Assembly (NCBI GenBank): GCA_003450735.1
Contig: DMEZ01000013.1
Coordinates: 1-61,410 of the forward strand
DNA length: 61,410 nucleotides
Reading direction: 5' to 3'
Origin: Elusimicrobiota bacterium
Lineage (GTDB): Bacteria > Elusimicrobiota > Elusimicrobia > UBA1565
This document shows positions 7,515-15,556 of this stretch, piece by piece (position 1 is the stretch's first letter; each line of letters begins with the position of its first letter). The position numbers and the translations under genes were made by a program. Below the pieces are notes generated by a model. That model saw only the letters and a list, made by a program, of their open reading frames with translations, was not told the origin of the DNA and did not search any database.

Positions 7515-8879
7515 ATGAGACTGAGAGTCCGCTTCTCGCTGGTCATCCTGAGCCTCATCCTGCTCAGCCAGGTGTTCTTCAGCGCGGCGTACTACTACAT
7601 CGAGCGCCGCTCCGAGATGGGCCTCATGTACCAGCAGGCCATGCAGAGCGTGCAGCTGGCCACCGCCGAGTGCCACGAGGCGATGGTCACCGGCGACTGG
7701 GGCACCGCGCGGGAGTACTTCGTCGCGCTCGGCATGCTCCCGGCGGTCCGCCACGCCGACTGCATGGACGCGGGGGGCCGCATCCTCGCCCACTCCGACC
7801 CGACCCGCATCGGCGAGAGGAACCTGGACGCCTTCGGCGTGGCCGAGGGGGTCTGGCAGGTCTCACGCTCGGTCCGCCTCCCCGGCCGCGGCGCGGGGCT
7901 GGCGCGCATCGGCTACGACGCCGCCGAGCTCGACGCCCAGGTGCGCGGACGCCTCGCCCGGACGATGCTCGTCCTGAGCCAGGTGGGCGTGTTCTCCATG
8001 GTCTTGGGTTTGCTCGCCGCCTTCCTGGTCGCCCGCGCCCAGACCCGGCCCATCGAGGAGCTGGCGGCGGCGACGGCCGAGCTCAGCGCGGGCCACCTCG
8101 ACTTCCGCCTCCCGGAAGACGCCCGGCGCGACGAGCTGGGGCTTCTGCGCCTGAAGTTCAACGAGATGGCGCACCGGCTGGGGGAGCTCGACAAGATGAA
8201 GCGGCGCCTCGTCGAGAGCCTGACCCACGACCTCAAGAACCCGCTGGCCGGCATCAAGGCGAGCCTCCAGATGATGCTCGACCGCAACGCCGGCCCCCTG
8301 ACCGCCGCGCAGAAGAAGTACATGGAGTCCTCGCTCGAGTCCGCGGACCGGCTCTGGGACACCATCGACGGGATCCTGGATGCCATGCGCCTGCAGGCCG
8401 GGCCCTTCCCCATCCAGCTCGAAGACGCGGAGGTCGAGGCGCTCGTCCGGCCCGCGGCGGCCGGCCTGGAGCCGAAGGCGGAGAGGTGCGGCGTCAAGCT
8501 GAAGACCTCCGTCCCGAAGGGGCTGCCCCGGGTGAAGGCCGACTGCGAGCTGGTCCAGCGGGTGCTCGGCAACCTCCTCGCCAACGCCCTCAAGTTCACC
8601 CCGTCGGGGGGGACCGTCACCCTCCGCGCCGAGAAGGACGGAGGGACCGTGCGCTTCGAGGTGCGGGACACCGGGGCGGGCATCCCGGCCGAGGAGCTCT
8701 CCCGCATCTTCGAGCCCTTCTACCAGGTCTCGGAGACCGGGAGCCTTGCGCGGGAGCACGGTTCCGGCCTGGGCCTGAGCATCTGCGAGCGCATCGTGCG
8801 CGAGCACGGCGGCCGCATCTGGGCCGAGAGCGAGTTCGGGAAAGGTTCGGCGTTCTTCTTCACCCTGCCCGCGGCGTGA
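7515..8879 (+). CDS. Membrane sensor histidine kinase (HAMP, HisKA, HATPase)
   Basis: 454 residues. A transmembrane helix (about 8-28), a periplasmic sensing region (30-148) and a second helix (150-175) precede a HAMP linker. HisKA has the phospho-acceptor His238 in SLTHDLKNPLAG. The ATPase domain shows N-box NLLANALKFT (about 353), G1 DTGAGIP (385-391), F-box FEPFYQ and G2 GSGLGL (416-421). All catalytic elements are intact, so this should be an active kinase. No response regulator is adjacent; the single-domain receiver at 11797-12201 is the nearest candidate partner. The periplasmic part contains Cys residues (AECHEA, ADCMDA) that might sense redox or metals; this is speculation. Confidence 0.92.
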   Translation: MRLRVRFSLVILSLILLSQVFFSAAYYYIERRSEMGLMYQQAMQSVQLATAECHEAMVTGDWGTAREYFVALGMLPAVRHADCMDAGGRILAHSDPTRIGERNLDAFGVAEGVWQVSRSVRLPGRGAGLARIGYDAAELDAQVRGRLARTMLVLSQVGVFSMVLGLLAAFLVARAQTRPIEELAAATAELSAGHLDFRLPEDARRDELGLLRLKFNEMAHRLGELDKMKRRLVESLTHDLKNPLAGIKASLQMMLDRNAGPLTAAQKKYMESSLESADRLWDTIDGILDAMRLQAGPFPIQLEDAEVEALVRPAAAGLEPKAERCGVKLKTSVPKGLPRVKADCELVQRVLGNLLANALKFTPSGGTVTLRAEKDGGTVRFEVRDTGAGIPAEELSRIFEPFYQVSETGSLAREHGSGLGLSICERIVREHGGRIWAESEFGKGSAFFFTLPAA

Positions 8880-8886
8880 GCCGCCC

Positions 8887-9062
8887 TCACGGTAGCCCGA
8901 CCGACGAGGGGTCGGGCAGGTCCCAGGCCTTCCACAGGCGCAGGTAGTCCCTGCTCGAAAGCAAAACCAGCTCGGCCTTCGAGGCGGGGTCCAGCCAGCG
9001 AAGCAGCCGGATCATCCGCTCCTCCGAGAGCGCGACGCAGGCCGAGGTCTGGTCGCCGGCCC
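8887..9062 (-). pseudogene. Truncated L,D-transpeptidase (YkuD) remnant
   Basis: On the minus strand the frame reads GAGDQTSACVALSEERMIR then RLLRWLDPASKAELVLLS and ends at TGA 8887-8889. GDQTSACVALS matches the catalytic Cys loop of YkuD/ErfK L,D-transpeptidases (usually S-x-G-C-I/V-A/R-L), and the following helix plus beta strand fits the family C-terminus. The His-containing HG motif and everything upstream are missing: the frame runs into the promoter and signal peptide of the divergent beta-glucosidase gene. I read this as a C-terminal relic cut off when that gene arrived, or an annotation trap. Confidence 0.45.
8895..8917. terminator. Hairpin after the histidine kinase gene
   Basis: Perfect 8-bp stem GCCCGACC / GGTCGGGC with a 7-base loop, 16 bases after the kinase stop. 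There is no T-tract on either side, so it is at best a weak or Rho-assisted terminator. Confidence 0.3.
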
Positions 9063-9092
9063 CGGACGATAGCGGAATCGAAAGCGCGCTTG

Positions 9093-9098
9093 TATAAT
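9093..9098 (+). promoter_or_regulatory. Consensus -10 (TATAAT) of the GH3 gene
   Basis: A perfect TATAAT ends six bases before the ATG at 9105. With normal start-site spacing the RNA begins at the start codon (leaderless). No convincing -35 is seen 16-18 bases upstream. Confidence 0.5.
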
Positions 9099-9104
9099 GC
9101 GTGC

Positions 9105-11300
9105 ATGAGAAAACTGCTGGCGCTCGCCCTCCTCCTGCTCTCCCCGACCCTGTCCTGGAGCCTGGACCAGGCGCTGGAGGCGAAGATCGGCGCCCTCCTC
9201 GGCAGGATGACGCTCGAGGAGAAGCTCGGCCAGCTCCAGCAGCTCGGCGGCCCCGGCACCCAGCCGGCGCCGCCGAACTACTCCGAAGCGGCACGGAAGG
9301 GCCGGCTCGGCTCCGTGCTCACCCTGCTCGGGAGCAAGAACATCAACGAGCTCCAGAAGGCCGCCCTGGAGTCGCGCCTCAAGATCCCCATCCTCTTCGG
9401 CTTCGACGTCATCCACGGCTACCGGACGATCTTCCCCATGCCCCTGGCCGAGGCCGCCTCCTGGGAGCCCTCGCTCGCCGAGAAGGCCGCGCAGATCGCC
9501 GCGGCCGAGGCTTACGCCGCCGGCGTGCGCTGGACCTTCGCGCCCATGGTGGACATCGCCCGAGACCCGCGCTGGGGCCGCATCATGGAGGGCTCCGGCG
9601 AGGACCCCTACCTCGGCTCGGTCTTCGCGGCGGCGCGCGTGCGGGGCTTCCAGGGCACAGACTACTCCGAGCCCGGCCGGCTCGCGGCCTGCGCCAAGCA
9701 CTGGGCGGCCTACGGCGCCGCCGAGGCGGGACGCGACTACAACACGGCCGACGTCTCCGAACGGACCCTGCGCGAGGTCTACTTCCCGCCCTTCAAGGCC
9801 GCCGTGGACGCCGGAGTGGCCACCTTCATGAGCGCCTTCAACGACCTCGACGGCCTGCCCGCCTCGGCCAATCCCTGGACGCTCACCCAGGTTTTGCGCA
9901 AGGAGTGGGGGTTCGAGGGCTTCGTGGTCAGCGACTACGAGTCCATCAAGGAGCTCATCAAGCACGGCGTGGCGGCCGACGCGGCCGGCGCCGCCCTGGC
10001 CGCCCTGCCCGCCGGAGTGGACATGGAGATGGTCAGCGACACCTTCATGGCGAGCGTCCCGACGCTGGTCCAGCAGGGGGAGCTCTCAATGGAGACCGTC
10101 AACGAGGCCGTGCGCCGCGTCCTGCGGATCAAGATGCGGCTCGGCCTCTTCGAGCGCCCCTTCGCGGAGGACCTCCCCGAGGCCGAGACGATGAAGAAGC
10201 CGGAGTACCTCGCCGCGGCCAAGGAGGCGGCGGACAAGTCCCTCGTCCTGCTCAAGAACGACGGGCCGACCCTGCCCTTCACGAAGGACCTCAAGACCCT
10301 CGTGGTGGTGGGGCCCCTGGCCGCCGACACCACCTCGATGCTGGGCTGGTGGGCAGGCGACGGGAAGCCGGAGGACGCGATCACCCTGCTCGACGGCCTC
10401 CGCCGGAAGCTGCCCACCGCGTCCGTCAAACAGTTCCAGGGCTGCGACATCGACTGCTTGAGCGACGGCGGCTTCGCCGAGGCCGTCGAGGCCGCGAAGT
10501 CCGCCGACGCCGTGGTCCTCGCTCTCGGCGAGAGCTACACCATGAGCGGCGAGGCGGCCTCGCGCTCTTCCATCGACCTGCCTGGGCATCAGCTCGAGCT
10601 GGCCCTCGCGGTGCTGGCCGCGGGCAAGCCTACGGCCGTCGTGCTCTTCAACGGCCGCCCGATGACGCTCTCGAAGCTGCACGAGAAGGCGCCGGCCATC
10701 CTCGAGGCCTGGTTCCCCGGGACGATGGGCGGCCACTCGGTGGCCGACGCGCTGTTCGGGGACGTGAACCCGGGGGGGAAGCTGCCCTCCACCTTCCCGA
10801 GGAACCTGGGGCAGGTCCCGCTCTACTACAACCACAAGAACACCGGCCGGCCGGCGCTCAACCCGACCGACCGTTACCTCTCGAAATATATCGATTCGCC
10901 CAACGCGCCGCTCTACCCCTTCGGCTGGGGCTTAAGCTACACGACCTTCGCCCTCAAGGACCTGAGCCTGGACCAGAAGACGATTCCCCCGTCGGGGAGC
11001 ATCCAGGCCTCGGTCACGGTGGAGAACACGGGCCCCGTGGCGGGGGATGAGGTCGTTCAGCTCTACATCCGCGATGCCGTGTCCTCAGTCTCGCGGCCGG
11101 TCCGAGAGCTCAAGGGCTTCCAGCGCGTGACGCTCAAGCCCGGCGAGCAGCGGCGCGTCGGGTTCGCGCTGGGGCCCAAGGAGCTCGGCGCCTACGACCA
11201 GGAGATGCGCTGGAAAGTGGAGCCCGGGACCTTCCAGGTGTTCGCCGGCACCTCGTCGGCGGGGGGGCTGGAGGCGTCCTTCGATGTTTTATCGAAGTGA
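9105..11300 (+). CDS. bglX: Secreted glycoside hydrolase family 3 beta-glucosidase
   Basis: 731 residues; MRKLLALALLLLSPTLSWS is a signal peptide. The first domain is a GH3 barrel with LGQLQQLGG, FGFDVIHGYRTIFP, DIARDPRWGRIMEG and KHWAAYG. The nucleophile is Asp277 in FVVSDYES, within the conserved S-D-x-x-S/A context. The second alpha/beta domain (about 370-580) includes KSLVLLKNDG and ALGESYTMSGEAASRSS, and the C-terminus is a fibronectin-III-like domain (VENTGPVAGDEVVQLY). Family length and domain order match BglX-type periplasmic enzymes, which release glucose from beta-linked oligosaccharides. A link with the cellulose cluster and the GH10 enzyme downstream is plausible. An upstream in-frame TTG at 9090 is rejected because it lies in the promoter. 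Confidence 0.93.
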   Translation: MRKLLALALLLLSPTLSWSLDQALEAKIGALLGRMTLEEKLGQLQQLGGPGTQPAPPNYSEAARKGRLGSVLTLLGSKNINELQKAALESRLKIPILFGFDVIHGYRTIFPMPLAEAASWEPSLAEKAAQIAAAEAYAAGVRWTFAPMVDIARDPRWGRIMEGSGEDPYLGSVFAAARVRGFQGTDYSEPGRLAACAKHWAAYGAAEAGRDYNTADVSERTLREVYFPPFKAAVDAGVATFMSAFNDLDGLPASANPWTLTQVLRKEWGFEGFVVSDYESIKELIKHGVAADAAGAALAALPAGVDMEMVSDTFMASVPTLVQQGELSMETVNEAVRRVLRIKMRLGLFERPFAEDLPEAETMKKPEYLAAAKEAADKSLVLLKNDGPTLPFTKDLKTLVVVGPLAADTTSMLGWWAGDGKPEDAITLLDGLRRKLPTASVKQFQGCDIDCLSDGGFAEAVEAAKSADAVVLALGESYTMSGEAASRSSIDLPGHQLELALAVLAAGKPTAVVLFNGRPMTLSKLHEKAPAILEAWFPGTMGGHSVADALFGDVNPGGKLPSTFPRNLGQVPLYYNHKNTGRPALNPTDRYLSKYIDSPNAPLYPFGWGLSYTTFALKDLSLDQKTIPPSGSIQASVTVENTGPVAGDEVVQLYIRDAVSSVSRPVRELKGFQRVTLKPGEQRRVGFALGPKELGAYDQEMRWKVEPGTFQVFAGTSSAGGLEASFDVLSK

Positions 11301-11330
11301 GGAGCGGGAGATAGCGGGTCAGATTCCGGG

Positions 11331-11368
11331 CCTTCTTCTTGCGGAAGAAGGGCACCGTAGCGTAGAAT
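11331..11368 (+). promoter_or_regulatory. Hairpin and promoter before the cNMP-binding gene
   Basis: CCTTCTTC (11331-11338) and GAAGAAGG (11344-11351) make an 8-bp stem with a 5-base loop after the beta-glucosidase stop; without a T-run it may be a pause or Rho-linked end. TTGCGG (11339-11344), an 18-base spacer and TAGAAT (11363-11368) form a promoter overlapping the hairpin. Confidence 0.4.
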
Positions 11369-11382
11369 AATGGAGAGGCCCC

Positions 11383-11793
11383 GTGATCATCACCGAATTC
11401 CTCCAGAACCAGGTCCCTTTCCTCAAGGGGCTCACGGACGAGCAGGCCCGCGAGCTCGCCTCCGCCGTGGAGGAGCGCGCCTACAAGTCGGGCCAGACGA
11501 TCGTCTTCAAAGGGGCCACCGTGGACGGCCTGCACGTGATCGCCGCCGGCAAGGTCTCGGTCTGCGCCAAGGCGGAGAAGAACAGCGCAGGGGCCCCGGG
11601 CGCCGTGCTGGGCCCGGGCGACGTCTTCGGCGAGCGGTCCATCGTCGAGATCACGACGGCGAAGGCGGCCTTCAAGGGCGCGGCCCCCGAGACCCTCCTC
11701 TTCGTCATCCCGCAGCGCGCCTTCGTCCGGCTCCTCCAGAACGACACGGCCCTCAAGTTCCGAGTCTACGCCCTCCTCAAATCCTCCGGCTGA
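11383..11793 (+). CDS. Stand-alone cyclic-nucleotide-binding-domain protein
   Basis: 136 residues from GTG, with GGAGAGG six bases ahead as ribosome-binding site. It is a single Crp/CAP-type cNMP-binding beta roll: FLKGLTDEQARELASAVEE, the strand pair around GKVSVCAK, and LGPGDVFGERSIVE, the phosphate-binding cassette with Glu and Arg (F-G-E-R-S). No DNA-binding helix-turn-helix or kinase domain follows, so it must act by protein contact. The class III cyclase in the bcs operon could supply the ligand, but that link is inference. It ends three bases from the convergent response regulator. Confidence 0.85.
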   Translation: MIITEFLQNQVPFLKGLTDEQARELASAVEERAYKSGQTIVFKGATVDGLHVIAAGKVSVCAKAEKNSAGAPGAVLGPGDVFGERSIVEITTAKAAFKGAAPETLLFVIPQRAFVRLLQNDTALKFRVYALLKSSG

Positions 11794-11796
11794 CCT

Positions 11797-12201
11797 CTAC
11801 GCCCCGGGCTTCAAGTAGCGGTCCACCAGCGCCATAAGACGCTGCGGCTCGATCGGCTTGTCGATGAACGCCTCGGGGGCGCTGCAGCCGTAGAACTTGC
11901 CCAGATCGTCGGCGGAGAACTTCAGCTCGGTGATGCGGTTGATGGACGAGAGCATGACGACGGGGATCGCGGCCAGAGCCGGGTCACGCCGCAGCTCCCG
12001 GAAGACGTCGAAGCCATCGGCTTTCGGCATCTGGACGTCCAGGATGACCATCTGCGGCCGGTGCTGCCGGATCAGCTCGAGCGCCTTCTCTCCGTCCGGA
12101 GCCTCGATCACCTCGCAGCAGGCATCCTCCAGGATCTGGCGCACGAAAGCGATGCAGTCCGGCTCATCGTCGGCGATCAGCACTTTGGGGCGTGGTTCCA
12201 C
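11797..12201 (-). CDS. Single-domain response regulator (REC only)
   Basis: 134 residues from GTG at 12201, chosen because VEPRPKVLIADDEPDC aligns with the paralogue at 26305-26706; GAGG lies six bases ahead. Receiver hallmarks: acidic pair DDE at the N-terminus, phospho-acceptor in VILDVQMPKADGF, Ser in MLSS and Lys in IDKPIEP. The long alpha4-beta5 loop (FSADDLGKFYGCSAPEAFIDKP) is shared with the second regulator and appears to mark a local subfamily. No output domain, so it signals through protein contact or phosphorelay. Confidence 0.88.
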   Translation of the reverse strand: MEPRPKVLIADDEPDCIAFVRQILEDACCEVIEAPDGEKALELIRQHRPQMVILDVQMPKADGFDVFRELRRDPALAAIPVVMLSSINRITELKFSADDLGKFYGCSAPEAFIDKPIEPQRLMALVDRYLKPGA

Positions 12202-12280
12202 AGAGAGCCTCACTGGGGCGGCGCATCCCCGCGAACGCGGGCCGGGACTTCTCCGCCGTATCGATCCGGCCGCCTTGCAG

Positions 12281-12305
12281 ACTATAGGATATTTCACCCT
12301 ATCCT
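12281..12305 (-). promoter_or_regulatory. Promoter and inverted repeat upstream of the response regulator
   Basis: On the minus strand TATAGT (12281-12286) is a candidate -10. Immediately upstream an inverted repeat AGGATA (12286-12291) / TATCCT (12300-12305), spacer 8, could be an operator. On the plus strand TAGAAT (12341-12346) may serve the divergent GDPD gene. Neither has a good -35. Confidence 0.35.
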
Positions 12306-12365
12306 GGACCTGGAAGGCCTCCAGGCCCGGGGTATTGTTGTAGAATCCCGCCTGAGCCGAGCTTC

Positions 12366-13958
12366 ATGATGGCCATCCAGAATCAGGCTCCACTCCTCCG
12401 GCTGGGAACGCTCATGGCGGGCTGGGCCTGCGCATCGGTCCTGGCCGGCTGCGCCGTCGCCGGCCGGAGGCCCGTCATCTGGCGGGAGCCGGCCCTCACG
12501 GTCTGGGACTTCTCTGACCCGGCCGCCCCCCTGACGCCCGCCTCGGGCCCCGCCAGCCTCGCCTATTCCGGCGCCGATGGGCCCGGCTGGGGAGCCAAGA
12601 CCAAGACGGGCCGGGCGAGCGCCCTGGGACTGCCCCCCATGGCGGACGGCGATCCGTGGGTCCTGGCCTTGCCGGCCAGGAGCGCACGGGAGGGGCTGTC
12701 CCTGACGCACCGGGGCTCTCCCAACGGGGCGTTCCTGCGCAAGGGCAGGGTCTCCAACTACACCCTCGTCATGGACGTGCTCTGGCCGGAATCGGCCGCC
12801 GGCTCCACCCGCAGCGTCCTCCAGACCGACCTGGGCGGCGCCGGCGAGGCCGAACTCCGCGTGAGCGCGGAGAACGAGCTCGGGAGCGGGGACGTCTTCG
12901 GAGGCGTCCTGGCGCCGGGACGCTGGCACCGGCTGGCCGTCTCGGTGCAGTCCGCGAAAGGCTACGGAGGGGTCGGGCAGGTCCATAAGTTCATCGACGG
13001 CCGGTTCGTGGGCGCCTACCTCACCGACAGCCCCGGGGAGGTGAGCCGGTGGACCCTGGGGGATTCCCTGCTCCTCTTCACGGACAGCGAGCCCGTCTCG
13101 ACCGAGGTCGCCCTTGGCGGCCTGATGTTCATCGACCGCAACCTCCCCATGGAAGAGCTCTCCCGCCTCGGCGGCCCCTCGGCGGCGGGCGCCGGCGCGC
13201 CTGGGCCGGCGCCCGGCCCGGAGAAGCCTCTCTCCAGGCGCGTAGGCGTCGTCGGACACCGCGGCGACAACTGCTGCGCCCCGGAGAACACCTTGGCCGC
13301 CATCCGGCAGGCCTTCGACAAGGGAGCCGAGTACGTCGAGGTCGACGTCCGCCGGACGGCCAACGGCGACCTCGTGCTCCTGCACGACGAGACCGTCGAC
13401 AGAACGACCGACGGACGGGGCCGCGTCGCGGACCTGACCCTCTGGGAGCTCAAGGCGCTCGACGCCGGCTCCTGGCACAGCCCGAAGTTCGCGGGCGAGA
13501 AGATCCCCACCCTGGCCGAGGCCCTGCTGGCCGCCAAGGGGCGCGGCAAGCTGATCCTGGACGTCAAGGCTCTCGATGTCGGGCAGGACATCCGCAGGGC
13601 GCTCTCCGAAGCCGGCGTCGGCCCGGACGCCATCCTGCCGGTCATGAACGTGGACGCCCGGGCTTTGGCGGACTTCCGCAAGCACCTCGGGGGAGCGGTG
13701 CTCCTGTGGGGGGAGGCGCCGGACCCCTCCGCCCTCGACGCCCTCAAGGCCTCGGGCGTGGGCGGCTTTGAAGTGCCGTTCTGGACCGTCAAGCCCCCGT
13801 TCCTCGAGGCCGCGCGCGCGCGCGGCATGCCGGTCATCGTCTATACGGTCATCGCCCCCGACACGATGCGCTGGCTGGCCGACGACGTGGGCGTGGACGT
13901 CATCGAGACGGATTTCCCCGGCGTCCTGAACTCCCTGCGGCCCAAGTTGCAGCCTTAG
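12366..13958 (+). CDS. Lipoprotein glycerophosphodiester phosphodiesterase with N-terminal LamG-like domain
   Basis: 530 residues. The signal ends in lipobox LAGC (Cys29). Residues about 100-260 look like a concanavalin/LamG-type beta-sandwich (SNYTLVMDVLWPE, GRWHRLAVSV, HKFIDGRFVG), common as a carbohydrate- or lipid-binding module. The GDPD barrel begins at VGVVGHRGDNCCAPENT with His298, Glu325 and Asp327 in VEVDVRRTANG and His340 in LLHDETVDRTT. All catalytic and metal residues of the family are present. It hydrolyses glycerophosphodiesters to glycerol-3-phosphate and an alcohol, here probably outside the cytoplasm. Its stop overlaps the convergent HD-GYP stop by 4 bases. ATG 12369 is an equally good start. 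Confidence 0.9.
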   Translation: MMAIQNQAPLLRLGTLMAGWACASVLAGCAVAGRRPVIWREPALTVWDFSDPAAPLTPASGPASLAYSGADGPGWGAKTKTGRASALGLPPMADGDPWVLALPARSAREGLSLTHRGSPNGAFLRKGRVSNYTLVMDVLWPESAAGSTRSVLQTDLGGAGEAELRVSAENELGSGDVFGGVLAPGRWHRLAVSVQSAKGYGGVGQVHKFIDGRFVGAYLTDSPGEVSRWTLGDSLLLFTDSEPVSTEVALGGLMFIDRNLPMEELSRLGGPSAAGAGAPGPAPGPEKPLSRRVGVVGHRGDNCCAPENTLAAIRQAFDKGAEYVEVDVRRTANGDLVLLHDETVDRTTDGRGRVADLTLWELKALDAGSWHSPKFAGEKIPTLAEALLAAKGRGKLILDVKALDVGQDIRRALSEAGVGPDAILPVMNVDARALADFRKHLGGAVLLWGEAPDPSALDALKASGVGGFEVPFWTVKPPFLEAARARGMPVIVYTVIAPDTMRWLADDVGVDVIETDFPGVLNSLRPKLQP

Positions 13959-15556
13959 CCCGCCTTCGGCGTATAGCCGGGGATGCGGCTCTCGTCCACC
14001 GCGTCGATCTGGGCCGGGGGGAGGAACTGCTTGGCGTACGCCAGGTACACCTTCTCGCGGACGAAGACGTCGAAGAGGTCGGGGTCGATGTGTCCCCCGA
14101 GCTTCATCTTCCCCAGGATCTCCAGCGCTTCCGACAGGGTCTTGCCCTTCTTGTAGGGCCTATCCGCGGCGGTGAGCGCCTCGAAGATGTCCGCGATGCC
14201 GATCATGCGCGCCTGCACCGACATCTGCTCGCGCGTGAGCCCCTTCGGGTACCCCTTGCCGTCCATGCGCTCGTGGTGGCCGCCGGCGAACTCCGGCACG
14301 TTCTTCAGCTGCTTCGGCCAGGGGAGCGATTCCAGCATCTTGATGCTGACCTCGATGTGGCGGTTGATGATCCGCCGCTCCTCCTCCGTCAGGGTGCCGG
14401 CGCGGATGGTGAGATTCTTGACCTCGTCCTCGCTCAGGAAATCGGCCGTCCGGCCGTCGGCGCCGCGCCACCGGTAGGCGGCGATCCGGCGCACGCGCGC
14501 GCAGTCCTCCTCCGCCATGAACTCGCCGCCGACGTTGCAGCGCCGCAGGAAAGCGCGGTCGTCCTCGAGCTGCCGGAGGCGGGCCTCGTAGGCGGCGCGG
14601 AGGGAGGCTTCGCCGCCCCCGGCCGCCAGGGCGCGCAGCAGTTCGATCTCGGCATCCCGCTTGAGCACTTCGAAGCGCGTGTCCAGCAGGTGGATGCGGT
14701 CGAAGATGGTCTGCAGCTTGGTGGCCTTGTCGACGATGTCCACCGGAGTCGTGATCTTGCCGCAGTCGTGCAGCAGCGCCGCGATCTTGAGCTCGTGCCT
14801 CTGCGCGTCGGTCATGTCCGCGCCCGCCGCCTCGGCGAGCATCATGGTCAGGGCCGGCACGCGCGCGCAGTGGCCGCCGGTGTAGGGGGATTTGTCGTCG
14901 ATCGCGGTATTGATGAGGACGACGAGGGATTCGAAGAGCTCCTCGAGCTGCTCGATCAGCCTCCGGTTGGTCAGCACGATGGCGGCCTGCGAGGCGAGCG
15001 ACTCGAGCAGGTGCTGGTGGTCCTCGTCGAACGGGACGATCCCGCCGCTTTGCGGGTCCTGGGCGTTGATCAGCTGCAGCACCCCGATGACCTCGTCCTC
15101 GTGGTTGAGCATCGGCACCGTGAGGAAGGAGGTGGAGCGGTAGCCGTTCTTCGCGTCGAAGCTCTTCGTCCCCGAGAAGTCGTACTCCTCCGCGGCGTAG
15201 GCGTCCGGGAGGTTCACCGTCTCGCCGCTGAGCGCGGCGTGGGTGACCACCATCTTGTGGTCGGGCCGCCCCTCTTTGTCGTAGAGGGAAATCGGATCGA
15301 AGCGGATGGGCACGCCCGAGGTGCCGCCCATCGCGACCTTCAGGGAATCGGTGCGCAGGATGGCGAAGCGCAGGACCCGCTGCTCCGGGTCGTGGAGGTA
15401 GAGGGTGCCGGCGTCGGCGTTGGCGACGCGCTTGGCGGCGAGCAGGATGGTCTCGAGCAGGTGGTCGAGGTCGCCCTGCCTCGAGAGCGCGATGCCGATC
15501 TCGTTGAGCTCCTTGAGGCGGTGCGCGAGGTTCTCGTCGGAGCGCATGGGCGTCAT
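13955..15556 (-). CDS. GAF-HD-GYP cyclic-di-GMP phosphodiesterase
   Basis: 533 residues; last gene of the bcs block, its ATG overlapping the upstream stop. Residues about 25-195 are a GAF domain (ADAGTLYLHDPE, VLQLINAQDP). The HD-GYP half has GGHCARV, metal site LLHDCGK (263-267), EERRIINRHIEVS (His400) and the signature HHERMDGKGYP (427-437). HD and HHE-GYP are about 160 residues apart, roughly 95 more than usual, because of an insert (about 285-385) rich in Leu, Arg and Glu. Metal ligands and GYP are intact, so c-di-GMP hydrolysis is expected. It would lower the activator of BcsA, giving the operon its own brake. Confidence 0.9.
   Translation of the reverse strand: MTPMRSDENLAHRLKELNEIGIALSRQGDLDHLLETILLAAKRVANADAGTLYLHDPEQRVLRFAILRTDSLKVAMGGTSGVPIRFDPISLYDKEGRPDHKMVVTHAALSGETVNLPDAYAAEEYDFSGTKSFDAKNGYRSTSFLTVPMLNHEDEVIGVLQLINAQDPQSGGIVPFDEDHQHLLESLASQAAIVLTNRRLIEQLEELFESLVVLINTAIDDKSPYTGGHCARVPALTMMLAEAAGADMTDAQRHELKIAALLHDCGKITTPVDIVDKATKLQTIFDRIHLLDTRFEVLKRDAEIELLRALAAGGGEASLRAAYEARLRQLEDDRAFLRRCNVGGEFMAEEDCARVRRIAAYRWRGADGRTADFLSEDEVKNLTIRAGTLTEEERRIINRHIEVSIKMLESLPWPKQLKNVPEFAGGHHERMDGKGYPKGLTREQMSVQARMIGIADIFEALTAADRPYKKGKTLSEALEILGKMKLGGHIDPDLFDVFVREKVYLAYAKQFLPPAQIDAVDESRIPGYTPKAG

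Noticed and set aside
11370..11372. ATG as start of the cNMP-binding protein
   Set aside because: Out of frame with the protein; the GTG at 11383 with GGAGAGG fits.
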